A stretch of DNA of 25,370 bases, taken from positions 1-25,370 of the forward strand of contig JBAVFZ010000254.1 in the NCBI GenBank assembly GCA_049684495.1. Reading direction: 5' to 3'. A program made the position numbers and the translations under genes. Of this stretch, positions 13,927 through 21,246 are shown one piece after another. Every line of letters begins with the position of its first letter. The first letter of the stretch is position 1. Under the pieces are notes generated by a model. That model did not search any database. It was not told the origin of the DNA and worked only from the letters and a program-made list of their open reading frames with translations. The DNA is from JAFGKK01 sp049684495. Its GTDB lineage: Bacteria; Chloroflexota; Anaerolineae; Anaerolineales; RBG-16-64-43.

Positions 13927-15093
13927 CTATGCCCGGCTTCCCAGCACCACCGGAATGTCCTCGGTCCCTCCGTCGCGGGAAACGGTGAAATGCACGCTGT
14001 CTCCCGGAGCCGCGTTCAGGACGATGTAAGAGATCAGCTCGGCGAAGTTGCGGATCATCCGGCCGTTGATCGCCAGGATCAGGTCTCCGCCTCCGAGCAA
14101 GCCCTCCATCCCGGGGATTTCCTCCGTCCCGGCCCGCAAGCCGGCTTCCGCCGCCGGGCCGTTCGCCGCGATCGAGGTGACGTAGACCCCGTAACGGTAA
14201 GGCAGATCGAGCGCCCGCACAGTCTGCAAATGCAGTTCGCCAAGCCCGCCCAGCCCGAGGTAGGGGTAGTCGTACTTGCCCTGGGCGATCAGCGACGGCA
14301 GCACGCGGCGGACGATGTTGCTCGAGATGGCGAACCCCAGTCCGGAATTCACCACGTTCCCGCTTTGGGTCACGGAATCCGTGAGGATCGACCGGTTGAC
14401 CCCCACCACTTCCCCCTTCAAGTTCAGGAGCGGGCCGCCGGAATTGCCCGGGTTGATCGCCGCGTCGGTTTGGATCATGTCCCCAAGCAGGTAGAAACCG
14501 CTCTCGCCCGACTCGCGCATGGATTCGCCGGTCCGCCCCTTGGCCGAGACGATTCCCGTCGTCAGCGTGTTGTACAGCCCGTACGGATTGCCGATCGCGA
14601 TCACCGGATCTCCGATCCGCAGCAGCGCGGAATCGCCGAGGGTGAGCGGATGCAGTTCCTCCGCCGCGGCATCCACCCGCAGCACGGCCAGATCGGAATC
14701 CGGATCCTCGGCGATGACCTCGGCCTCCGTCATCACCCCCGAGGGAAAATCCACCTCGATCGTCGCCGCCCCGCTCACCACATGCATGTTGGTGACGATG
14801 TGCCCTTCCATGTCCACGACGAATCCGGATCCGAGCGCGTCTCCCTCGGTGCCCGTGCCGTAGGCAAAGATGGCGACCACGCCCGGGTTGACCCGCTCGT
14901 AGATCGCCGCCAGCGAGCCGTCGCTCCCCGTAAAGCTGCCGCCCGGCGCGTCCGTTTCCGGCGTGAAGCCGGTCGGAGTGAGGATTTCGGACAAGGCGGG
15001 ATTTGCCGCGGGCAGTGCCGCGGGTATTCCGAATGTCGTGCAGGCCAGCGCCAGAAATCCCAGCGCCGTTATTCCGATCAAGACTTTTTTCAT
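13927..15093 (-). CDS. HtrA/DegP-type serine protease, lipoprotein
   Basis: The 388-residue protein has a lipobox (LALAC, C18) and a linker, then a trypsin-like S1C domain (about 62-265) and one PDZ domain (about 275-385). The catalytic triad is visible: H104 (TNMHVV), D134 (DSDLAVL) and S218 (NPGNSGGPL). LGSGFVVDMEGHIVTN and GLGFAISSNIVRRVLPSLI are family hallmarks. Such proteases degrade or refold damaged exported proteins; here it would act on the outer face of the membrane. Unlike many HtrA proteins it is lipid-anchored rather than held by a transmembrane helix. GGAGAG precedes the ATG, and the CCCGGG hairpin at 15115-15165 lies in the presumed mRNA leader. Confidence 0.93.
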   Translation of the reverse strand: MKKVLIGITALGFLALACTTFGIPAALPAANPALSEILTPTGFTPETDAPGGSFTGSDGSLAAIYERVNPGVVAIFAYGTGTEGDALGSGFVVDMEGHIVTNMHVVSGAATIEVDFPSGVMTEAEVIAEDPDSDLAVLRVDAAAEELHPLTLGDSALLRIGDPVIAIGNPYGLYNTLTTGIVSAKGRTGESMRESGESGFYLLGDMIQTDAAINPGNSGGPLLNLKGEVVGVNRSILTDSVTQSGNVVNSGLGFAISSNIVRRVLPSLIAQGKYDYPYLGLGGLGELHLQTVRALDLPYRYGVYVTSIAANGPAAEAGLRAGTEEIPGMEGLLGGGDLILAINGRMIRNFAELISYIVLNAAPGDSVHFTVSRDGGTEDIPVVLGSRA

Positions 15094-15114
15094 TTCACAC
15101 TCTCCAAAGGAAAG

Positions 15115-15165
15115 GAGGTCGAGTCGCCCGGGGCATGATTGTCACCCCGGGCGTATCGAGACCTC
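15115..15165. repeat. CCCGGG hairpin with conserved flank, copy 1
   Basis: Arms CGCCCGGGG (15125-15133) and CCCCGGGCG (15145-15153) form a 9-bp perfect stem with an 11-base loop. An outer stem GAGGTC/GACCTC (15115-15120/15160-15165) closes it across an internal loop. The right side CCCGGGCGTATCGAGACC recurs with one difference at 25216-25233. It begins 22 bp upstream of the protease start codon. Confidence 0.7.
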
Positions 15166-15409
15166 ATAATTGAAAGAGGTTCGGATTGGCCTTTAAGTCG
15201 CCTTCACATTGTGCTTGTGTTTGATCCGAATGGGAGCTTTGTTGCTCCGTCCAGGTCCGACTATGGTTGCGTTTCTTCGGTAATCCAACGATGAATAACG
15301 CGCAGCGAGCTGCGCGGCATCAAGGAGCACAACACCCAAGATCATTCGCAGCAAGCGGCGGGGTATTCTTCATCCCGCGAAATCGGGATAAATGATCGCC
15401 GGCTTCATC
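15166..15409. repeat. Intergenic stretch with CGCAGCRAGC/CCCGC hairpin repeat, copy 1
   Basis: No gene is seen between the protease and dnaJ-like genes. GCGCAG-CGAG-CTGCGC (15300-15315) is a perfect hairpin. CGCAGCAAGCGGCGGGG and ATCCCGCGAAATCGGGAT (15348-15389) follow. The order of an AGCGAGC/AGCAAGC block and a CCCGC...GCGGGA hairpin recurs at 16484-16540, on the other side of the dnaJ-like gene. The 15166-15299 part shows nothing recognisable. Confidence 0.55.
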
Positions 15410-16363
15410 TTACCCCCGCTGCTTCCGCAACCGGGCCAGTTCGTTCAATAATTTTTTCTCTTCGTGGCTCAGCCCGGCGGGCAGATCCGGCTGAACTTTA
15501 ACGAACAAATCTCCGCGCATGGAGGGGTTCCCAAGATGCGGCATCCCCAAACCCGCCAGACGGAACGACTGTCCGGATCGGGTTTCCGGAGGAATGCTAA
15601 GCATCACGGATTTCGAATCGATCGTCGTTACCCGGTTTTCCCCGCCCAGAAGAAGCGTATACACGTCAACCGGGATCTCCGCGTAAAGGTCGTCCCCCTT
15701 CCGCTCCCAGCGCGGATCCGCGGTCACGACCACCGCCAGGTACAAATCCCCCGCCCGCCCGCCTCCGGAGGCGCCTTCGCCCGCCAGGCGGATCCGGGTG
15801 CCGGTCTGGGCTCCCGCGGGAATCTTCACTTCCAGCCGCCGGTTTCCTTTCTGGACGATTCGAGTCGCCCCGTGGAACGCCTCCTCCAGCGTGATGGTTA
15901 CGTCCACATCCGGGAGTTCCCGCACCGGCGCGCGGGCGGATCCCGATCGCACCCGTCCGCCGCGGGTAAAGACATCCGCCTGCTGAACCGGAATGTCGCC
16001 GAAGATCGATTGAAAGAAATCCGAGAAGTTGCCGAACATTTCCCCCAGATCCCCGTATTCGACGCGCGTTCCGCCGCGCGGCGCCCCGCCCGCCCACTGC
16101 GACCAGTCGAATCCGCCGGGCGTTCCGGTACTTTGCCAATCCTGGTAGGCGTTTCCGAGTTTGTCGTAACGCGCGCGCTTTTGCGGATCGCTGAGCACCT
16201 CGTAGGCTTCGTTGATCTCTTTAAATTTTTCCTCGGCTTCCTTCTTGCCACGGTTGCGGTCCGGATGGTATTTCATCGCCAGCTTGCGGTAGGCTTTTTT
16301 AATTTCGGCTTCGCTGGCGGTTCGGGCGACTCCGAGGGTTTGATAGTAGTCTCGATATTCCAT
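15410..16363 (-). CDS. DnaJ-family co-chaperone, CbpA-like (no zinc finger)
   Basis: The 317-residue protein starts with a J domain (residues 4-70) containing H33-P34-D35, which stimulates DnaK ATPase. A Gly/Phe-rich region with a FGDIPVQ stretch follows (about 75-150), then two beta-rich C-terminal domains (about 155-310): VTITLEEAFHGATR, KIPAGAQTGTRIRLAGEG and GDLFVKVQPDLP. CxxCxGxG zinc-finger repeats are absent, which separates it from DnaJ and places it with CbpA/type II J proteins. DnaK and GrpE genes are not in the window. The gene stands between two copies of a hairpin repeat. Confidence 0.9.
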   Translation of the reverse strand: MEYRDYYQTLGVARTASEAEIKKAYRKLAMKYHPDRNRGKKEAEEKFKEINEAYEVLSDPQKRARYDKLGNAYQDWQSTGTPGGFDWSQWAGGAPRGGTRVEYGDLGEMFGNFSDFFQSIFGDIPVQQADVFTRGGRVRSGSARAPVRELPDVDVTITLEEAFHGATRIVQKGNRRLEVKIPAGAQTGTRIRLAGEGASGGGRAGDLYLAVVVTADPRWERKGDDLYAEIPVDVYTLLLGGENRVTTIDSKSVMLSIPPETRSGQSFRLAGLGMPHLGNPSMRGDLFVKVQPDLPAGLSHEEKKLLNELARLRKQRG

Positions 16364-16868
16364 AAGGTTGTTGGATCGCGGGCGTTCTCCGGACGGATTC
16401 CGGATAGCGTTCCCTCATTCTATGCCCGGGATATGGGAGCGTCAATATTCGCGCACGCCTTCTTACGATTCTCTAACATTGATCCGCCGCGCAGCGAGCG
16501 GCAGGGAATCTCTCATCCCGCGCAAGCGGGAGATTTATCCGCTTATCGGAATGTTTGGCGATGCGCTGGCATGCGGATCGGTTATAAAATTGTTGCGCCG
16601 GCGGTTTGAGTGCCCGCCCTTGTTCGTCATGCCCGCGTGCTTTCGACGGGCATCCAGAGGTTCTAACAGCTCAATTGGGGACAGAATTCCCGGGTCCCGC
16701 CTAAAACCGCGCCGGGAAGACGGTCACTCTGCCGCACGGGGATGCCATCCTATTTGTCATGCCGGCTGCCCGTTCCGGGAACGCTGTGCTATAGTATCAT
16801 TGCCCTGCCCGGTTTTTCATGGATGGGATCGGTTTTGCGGAATTCGGAACGGGCAGAAACCGATAACT
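16364..16868. other. 505-bp intergenic stretch with two repeat types
   Basis: No gene is supported; the apparent open frame from 16368 simply extends the receiver-GAF frame upstream. CGCGCAGCGAGCGGC and TCCCGC-GCAA-GCGGGA (16491-16540) repeat the module at 15300-15389. ATGCCCG (16629-16635) and CGGGCAT (16647-16653) form another stem in a GTCATGCCCGCGTGCTTTCG context that looks like a common dispersed repeat. Confidence 0.55.
16787..16795 (+). promoter_or_regulatory. Extended -10 promoter of the signalling operon
   Basis: TGCTATAGT fits TGN-TATAAT with one mismatch and lies 74 bases before ATG 16869. No -35 was found at 16-18 bp. It belongs to the same extended -10 style as the rpsO, mntP and right-edge promoters. 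Confidence 0.5.
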
Positions 16869-17828
16869 ATGCCGAAACCTTCGGAAAAAATCCTCATCGC
16901 GGACGAAGATCCGGACGTCATCGACCTGGTCGCGCGCCAGGCCCTGGGTCCGCTCGGGTATTCGATGGCCACCGCCTCCGACGGGCCGGCGGCCATTCAA
17001 CGCATCATGGAATTCCATCCGGATATCGTCATCGCCAGTCTCACCCTGCTCGGGATATCGGCCAAGGAAATTCTGGTGGCGCTGCGCGCCCGGGGATTGG
17101 AATCGCTGGTGATCGTGACCGCGCCCGAAGGCGGGGAGAAAATGGCGCTGCAGGCGTTCCGTCTCGGCGCCAAGGATTATCTGTCCAAACCGCTGCGCGA
17201 GGCGGAAGTGGTCTCTTCCGTCGAACGGGCGCTGTCGGAAGTCCGCCTGCGCAAGGAACGCGAAGCGCTCGCCCTCCGCCTCTCCGAAGCCAACGAACAG
17301 CTCGAACACCGCGTCAAGGAACTCACCCTGCTCTACGGGATCGGCAAGGCGATCGTCTCCCTCAGTAATCTGGACCGCCTCTACGACCGCCTGATGGAAG
17401 GCGCGCGCTATGCCACCGGCACCGAGATGGGCTGGTTGCTGCAGCGCGACGATGCCGGCCGCGACCTGCTCCTGCGCAGCCAGCACGGCCTGCCGCAGAC
17501 ACTCGCCGCCAAGCTCAACCAGCCGTGGGATGACGGGGTCGCGCCGCTCGTGATCGCCTCCGGCGAAGGGCTGCGGCTGGCGGGCGAAGGCTTGCGGCGT
17601 TTTAAAATCGCCCAGCTCTGCAAATCCGTCATGGTCGTGCCGATCAAGGCCAAATCGGAATCTCTCGGGGTGATCTCCGTCGGCCACAAGGAAGCCCGGG
17701 AGTTTTCCGCCCGCGAGCAGGCCACGCTGGAAGCCGTCGCCGATTACGCGTCGATCGCCATGATTAACGCCCGGCTCTTCCGGGAGCTCGAAAACCGCGC
17801 CGCCGCGAAGAAACAGGCGGCGGGATAA
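16869..17828 (+). CDS. Receiver-GAF protein with degenerate phosphorylation site
   Basis: The 319-residue protein has a receiver-fold domain (residues 7-120), a coiled linker (about 125-150, RKEREALALRLSEANEQLEHRVKEL) and a GAF domain (about 155-310, LTLLYGIGKAIVSLSNLDRLYDRL... to ADYASIAMINARLF). The acidic pocket ADED (11-14), T84 and K107 (YLSKPL) of a receiver are kept. The aspartate normally phosphorylated in PDLVLLDL is replaced in PDIVIASLTLLG by S57. Normal phosphotransfer to Asp is therefore unlikely. There is no DNA-binding or catalytic output domain. The kinase gene starts four bases after its stop, so the two act together. GAF may bind a small ligand or serve dimerisation. The ATG at 16869 is chosen because the receiver begins seven residues later. 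Confidence 0.85.
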   Translation: MPKPSEKILIADEDPDVIDLVARQALGPLGYSMATASDGPAAIQRIMEFHPDIVIASLTLLGISAKEILVALRARGLESLVIVTAPEGGEKMALQAFRLGAKDYLSKPLREAEVVSSVERALSEVRLRKEREALALRLSEANEQLEHRVKELTLLYGIGKAIVSLSNLDRLYDRLMEGARYATGTEMGWLLQRDDAGRDLLLRSQHGLPQTLAAKLNQPWDDGVAPLVIASGEGLRLAGEGLRRFKIAQLCKSVMVVPIKAKSESLGVISVGHKEAREFSAREQATLEAVADYASIAMINARLFRELENRAAAKKQAAG

Positions 17829-17832
17829 TCCG

Positions 17833-19713
17833 ATGCCCGATTCTCCGGTCCTCTTTGTCGATCCCGCCCGAGCTTTTCTTCCCGCGCTCGAAGAAACCCT
17901 TGCGCGGGAACACCGCTACCGTATTTTGACTCCGGCCTCGATCTCCGATGCGCTGAAGGAATTGGAAAACGTCAATCCCCGCGCGGCGATTCTGGCCATG
18001 CCCGGCGGCGCCGAAGCGTTGGACGCGGCCACCCGCATCCGCACGTTCCGCCCCGGTCTGCCGATCATCCTGCTTCTGCCCAAAACCGTCGCGAAGAGTT
18101 TTTCCGATGTGCTCCGCGTCCGGGCGGATGAAATGTTTTTCGAACCGGTGAACCCGGCCGACGTGCTGGTTGCCCTCAACCGCCATTCCGTCCTCGGCAC
18201 CACATCCCCGATCCACGTCCGGGTCCGCGAACTGGAAACGCTCGTCCAGCTGGCGAAGAACATCAACAGCCGCCTGGATCTGGATCAGGCGCTCTCCAGC
18301 ATCGTGGATGCCGCCGTTCGCCTGACCGGCGCCGAGGAAGGCAGCCTGATGCTGGTGGATCCGGCCACCGGTGAACTGTATATGCGCGCTTCGAAAAATT
18401 TCGACGAGGAGTTCGTCCGCACGTTCCGGGTGAAGGTCGAGGATTCGCTGGCCGGCGAGGTGATCAGCAAGGGCAAGCCGATTCTGCTCGACGGCGAAAG
18501 CCCGAGGAAAATCAAAACCTCGTTCCTGGTCCACTCGCTGATCTTCGTCCCCCTGCTCCACCGGGAAAAAACCATCGGCCTGCTGGGGGTGGATAACCGC
18601 GCCGCCCGCCGGCCGCTCCACGAAAGCGACCTCGCGTTGATGGAGGCCCTGGCCGAGCATGCCGTCATCGCGCTGGAGAACGCCCGCCTGCACGAAGCCA
18701 CCCAAACCCATATGCGCCAGCTCGAAACCGTCATCGAGCAGGTCGAGGACGGCGTCATCATCACCGATCTAGAGGGGCGGATGCTCATCGCCAACCGGAC
18801 GATCCGCGGCTTGTTCCACCTCGGCGAGTCCCCGCTCGAGGGGCGGCCGCTGAAGGAAGTGTTCCCCAACCTGGAATTGCACTACCTCTTCGCGCGGCGC
18901 CAGTCGGAGCTCGCCAAGCAGCGCCGGACCGAGATCACCCTCTCCGACGACCGGATCTTCAACGCCCACCTCACCCCGATCGAGGGCGTGGGCTACGCGA
19001 TCGTGCTCAACGACATCACCCAGCTCAAGGAGCTGGACCGGCTCAAGAGCGAGTTCGTCTCGACCGTCTCGCACGATCTGCGGTCGCCGCTGACCACCAT
19101 CCTCGGCTACGTGGATCTGATCGAACGCGCCGGTCCGGTCACCGACCAGCAGAAGACTTTCATCCGCCGCATTCAGAACAGCGTCGGATCCATCACCACC
19201 CTCATCTCGGACCTGCTGGACTTGGGCAAGATCGAATCCGGGATCGACAGCCAAAAGGAACCGGTCCAGCTCAATGCGCTGGCGCGCAACGCGCTCGAGA
19301 GCATGCGCGGCCGGGCGGAGGCCAAACAGATCCGCCTCGACGTATCCCTCGACGACTCGATTCCCGCCCTCAATGGGAATCCGGTCCGGTTGCGCCAGAT
19401 GATCGCCAATCTGCTGGATAACGCGGTCAAGTACACCCCTGAAGGCGGTTCGATCGGCTTCGCCACCCGGCTCGAAGCGGACCAGGCGTTTCTGTGGGTC
19501 TCCGATACCGGGATCGGCATCCCCCCGCAGGAACTCCCCTATGTGTTCAATAAATTTTACCGGGCGACGAACGTCCAAAACACCGCCGGGACCGGGCTCG
19601 GGCTCTCGATCGTCAAATCCATCGCCGAGATCCACGGCGGCCGGGTCTGGGTGGATTCCGCCGCCGGAAATGAGACAAAGTTTACCGTCGTCCTGCCGGT
19701 GCCGAAGGAGTGA
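17833..19713 (+). CDS. Cytosolic histidine kinase: pseudo-receiver, GAF, PAS, HisKA, HATPase
   Basis: The 626-residue protein has no membrane segment. An N-terminal receiver-like fold (about 5-122) keeps VLFVDP but shows RAAILAMPGG at the phosphorylation strand and FFEPVN where receivers have a K-P, so both key residues are missing. A GAF domain (about 145-285), a PAS domain (about 297-400, DGVIITDLEGRMLIANRTI) and the transmitter follow. The H box VSHDLRSPL places the phospho-accepting histidine at H414. The N box NLLDNAVKYTP has N530, the G1 box DTGIGIP starts at D558, and F and G2 boxes are intact (GTGLGLS, 586-592). It should autophosphorylate; its partner regulator is not obvious here, because the upstream receiver lacks its aspartate. 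Confidence 0.9.
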   Translation: MPDSPVLFVDPARAFLPALEETLAREHRYRILTPASISDALKELENVNPRAAILAMPGGAEALDAATRIRTFRPGLPIILLLPKTVAKSFSDVLRVRADEMFFEPVNPADVLVALNRHSVLGTTSPIHVRVRELETLVQLAKNINSRLDLDQALSSIVDAAVRLTGAEEGSLMLVDPATGELYMRASKNFDEEFVRTFRVKVEDSLAGEVISKGKPILLDGESPRKIKTSFLVHSLIFVPLLHREKTIGLLGVDNRAARRPLHESDLALMEALAEHAVIALENARLHEATQTHMRQLETVIEQVEDGVIITDLEGRMLIANRTIRGLFHLGESPLEGRPLKEVFPNLELHYLFARRQSELAKQRRTEITLSDDRIFNAHLTPIEGVGYAIVLNDITQLKELDRLKSEFVSTVSHDLRSPLTTILGYVDLIERAGPVTDQQKTFIRRIQNSVGSITTLISDLLDLGKIESGIDSQKEPVQLNALARNALESMRGRAEAKQIRLDVSLDDSIPALNGNPVRLRQMIANLLDNAVKYTPEGGSIGFATRLEADQAFLWVSDTGIGIPPQELPYVFNKFYRATNVQNTAGTGLGLSIVKSIAEIHGGRVWVDSAAGNETKFTVVLPVPKE

Positions 19714-19902
19714 ATTCAGACCATGGTCCGTGGACGATAGACCATGGCCGTGGAGTGTTTGAGAACCTATCGCATTAATGAGATGAGGAAGTGGTTTTAG
19801 GTCAACCGTAGAATATCAAGAAACTTCACAATCGGATCCCCATCTGGACGCATAGGACACTCCAAGAACGATCCGCGACCATCGTCCACGCCCTCTCCTC
19901 TG

Positions 19903-19948
19903 TCCTCCCCCGTTAGCCATGGATCGAGGAACAGCCAACGGGGAAGGA
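19903..19948. repeat. CTCCCCC hairpin element, copy 3
   Basis: TCCTCCCCCGTTAGC (19903-19917) pairs with GCCAACGGGGAAGGA (19934-19948) apart from two A.C-type mismatches. With its left flank and loop it is nearly identical over about 58 bp to the copy at 21076-21121, so the two are recent relatives. Confidence 0.75.
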
Positions 19949-20006
19949 TGTCTTGATGGTCGTTTCTCTTCTCTACGCACGCATAATCGCCTAACCAATT
20001 CTCGGC

Positions 20007-20048
20007 TATCGTCTATGGTCTATCGTCTATGGTCCATCGTCTATGGTC
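20007..20048. repeat. Heptanucleotide array, six units of YATNGTC
   Basis: TATCGTC and TATGGTC alternate for six exact 7-base units, the fifth with C as first base. Similar arrays lie at 19718, 20840 (inverted), 20977 and 21179. A 7-base period argues against a coding role. The style recalls the short tandem heptamer repeats of cyanobacteria. Confidence 0.85.
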
Positions 20049-20106
20049 AGATTCTATCGATCCGCATAGCCTATAATTTAGATATATTTACTCTCATTAC
20101 CATTTC

Positions 20107-20135
20107 TTGACACAGAACGATTGTTCGTGTACCAT
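20107..20135 (+). promoter_or_regulatory. lexA promoter with LexA (SOS) operator
   Basis: TTGACA (20107-20112) and TACCAT (20130-20135) are spaced 17 bp apart. Between them lies GAAC-GATT-GTTC (20115-20126), a perfect half-site palindrome matching the LexA box of Gram-positive type, CGAACNNNNGTTCG. Bound LexA would block the polymerase, so the gene is expected to be self-repressed and induced by DNA damage. Confidence 0.85.
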
Positions 20136-20176
20136 ATTTTCAATGAGAATCAGCCAATTTGGGCAGGGAGGTTTCC

Positions 20177-20836
20177 ATGCGTGAAGGCGGAATAACCGAG
20201 CGTCAAACAAAAATGAAAGCCTTCATTGAAGAGTATTTCTCCGAGCACGGCTACGCCCCGTCCTACCGGGAGATCATGAAACACGTCGGGATTCCGTCTC
20301 TTTCGGTTGTTCGTTATAACCTCGAACGCCTGCAGCGCGAGGGCCTCCTGGAGCGCGATCCGCGCGTCGCACGCGGGATCCGCCCGCGGCGCGCCCCCGA
20401 GCAGCAATCCATCCGCGTCTGGGGCTACATCCAAGCCGGCGAACCCACCCCGGTCCCGGGTGTTTCCGAACCGGTCTTCGGCGAAGACGAAGCCCTCTCC
20501 ATCTCCCAGGATCTCCTTCCGCGGGATGCGGACCTGTTCGCCCTCGTCGTCCGCGGGGATTCGATGATCGACGCCATGGTCCACGACGGGGATTATGTCA
20601 TCCTCAAACCCCAGCACGAAGCCCGTAACGGCGAGATGGTGGCCATCTGGCTGAAGAACCGGGAAGAAACGACCCTGAAATATTTCTTCTCCGAAAACGG
20701 GAGGGTCCGGCTGCAGCCCGCCAACCCGACGATGCAACCCATCCTGATCGACAACCCGGATGAGAACCTGGAAATCCGCGGCAAGGTGGTGATGGTCATC
20801 CGTCCGATGGAAAGACGGCTGCCGCTCGCGCAGTGA
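20177..20836 (+). CDS. lexA: LexA repressor
   Basis: The 219-residue protein represses the SOS regulon and cleaves itself when RecA filaments form. An N-terminal winged helix-turn-helix (residues 5-70, ITERQTKMKAFIEEYFSEHGYAPSYREI) precedes the S24 peptidase domain (about 85-212). The cleavage site A87-G88 (GYIQAGEP), nucleophile S129 (GDSMIDAM) and lysine K168 (TLKYFF) are all visible, so autoproteolysis should work. Length is close to the usual 200-220. GGGAGG before the ATG at 20177 selects this start over an in-frame TTG at 20159. The operator in its own promoter supports the call. The recognition helix differs from the E. coli type, in agreement with the GAAC-N4-GTTC box. Confidence 0.97.
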   Translation: MREGGITERQTKMKAFIEEYFSEHGYAPSYREIMKHVGIPSLSVVRYNLERLQREGLLERDPRVARGIRPRRAPEQQSIRVWGYIQAGEPTPVPGVSEPVFGEDEALSISQDLLPRDADLFALVVRGDSMIDAMVHDGDYVILKPQHEARNGEMVAIWLKNREETTLKYFFSENGRVRLQPANPTMQPILIDNPDENLEIRGKVVMVIRPMERRLPLAQ

Positions 20837-20839
20837 TCC

Positions 20840-20867
20840 GACGATAGACGATGGACCATCGACCATC
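20840..20867. repeat. Heptad array downstream of lexA
   Basis: GACGATA, GACGATG, GACCATC and GACCATC are four consecutive 7-base units, the inverse orientation of the YATNGTC arrays. It begins four bases after the lexA stop. The following stretch to 20976 has the weak inverted repeat TATCTATTC/GAGTAGATA (20887-20910) and no gene. Confidence 0.8.
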
Positions 20868-20976
20868 GCCGGATTGCGGACGGGTATCTATTCCATTAAA
20901 GAGTAGATAAGGTCCATCCCGGCTTCCTCCATATCATCCATCGCCCGCGCAAATCCCTCTATAAAAAATCTTCGTC

Positions 20977-21004
20977 CATCGTCCATAGTCCATCGTCCAT
21001 GGTC
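20977..21004. repeat. Heptad array between lexA and mntP
   Basis: CATCGTC, CATAGTC, CATCGTC and CATGGTC follow one another. Degenerate related pieces continue to about 21055 (GATGGTC, CATGGTC). Confidence 0.8.
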
Positions 21005-21075
21005 GGTTTTGCTATGGTCGAAGATCGATGGTCGCTCTTCTCCGGCCATGGTCCATAAATCCGCCCCCTCCTCTG

Positions 21076-21121
21076 TCCTCCCCCGTTAGCCATAGACCGA
21101 GGAACAGCTAACGGGGGAGGA
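21076..21121. repeat. CTCCCCC hairpin element, copy 4
   Basis: TCCTCCCCCGTTAGC (21076-21090) and GCTAACGGGGGAGGA (21107-21121) form a perfect 15-bp stem with a 16-base loop. This is the best-preserved copy and nearly matches 19903-19948, loop included. It lies 126 bp upstream of mntP and does not look like the manganese yybP-ykoY riboswitch. Confidence 0.8.
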
Positions 21122-21178
21122 AATGGGAAGGTCGTTTCTTTGCTCTGCGCACGCATAACCACTCAAACAATTCTCGGC

Positions 21179-21206
21179 AATCGTCCGCGGTCCATCGTCC
21201 ACCGTC
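21179..21206. repeat. Heptad array upstream of mntP
   Basis: AATCGTC, CGCGGTC, CATCGTC and CACCGTC form a degenerate four-unit array that ends nine bases before the mntP -10 element, so it occupies the place of a -35 box. Confidence 0.7.
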
Positions 21207-21214
21207 CGCCTTTC

Positions 21215-21223
21215 TGGTAGACT
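21215..21223 (+). promoter_or_regulatory. Extended -10 promoter of mntP
   Basis: TGGTAGACT fits the TGN-TATAAT form with two mismatches, 23 bases before the ATG at 21247. A GGA-rich stretch (21236-21246) may serve as ribosome site. No -35 is seen. Confidence 0.4.
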
Positions 21224-21246
21224 CGGGCAATTCGGACGGACCCGGA

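Larger units (their letters stand above)
19714..20106. other. Intergenic repeats upstream of lexA, no gene
   Basis: GACCATG/GACGATA heptads lie at about 19718-19745. The 19746-19880 part has no recognised feature. A hairpin lies at 19903-19948 and a heptad array at 20007-20048. AT content rises towards the lexA promoter. No open reading frame here shows coding character. Confidence 0.55.

Noticed and set aside
13906..15138. 410-codon plus-strand open frame opposite the HtrA gene
   Set aside because: A shadow of GC-rich coding: the minus-strand frame has the full catalytic triad and PDZ domain, and this one shows no known domain.
15166..15299. tRNA or small RNA gene
   Set aside because: No acceptor stem, T-loop or anticodon arm could be built, and no promoter-terminator pair was found.
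20007..20048. CRISPR array
   Set aside because: Units are 7 bases, contiguous and without spacers; there are no cas genes in the window.
20837..21246. yybP-ykoY manganese riboswitch before mntP
   Set aside because: The space contains heptad arrays and a simple long hairpin that has a near-identical copy upstream of lexA; the riboswitch's conserved junction was not seen.
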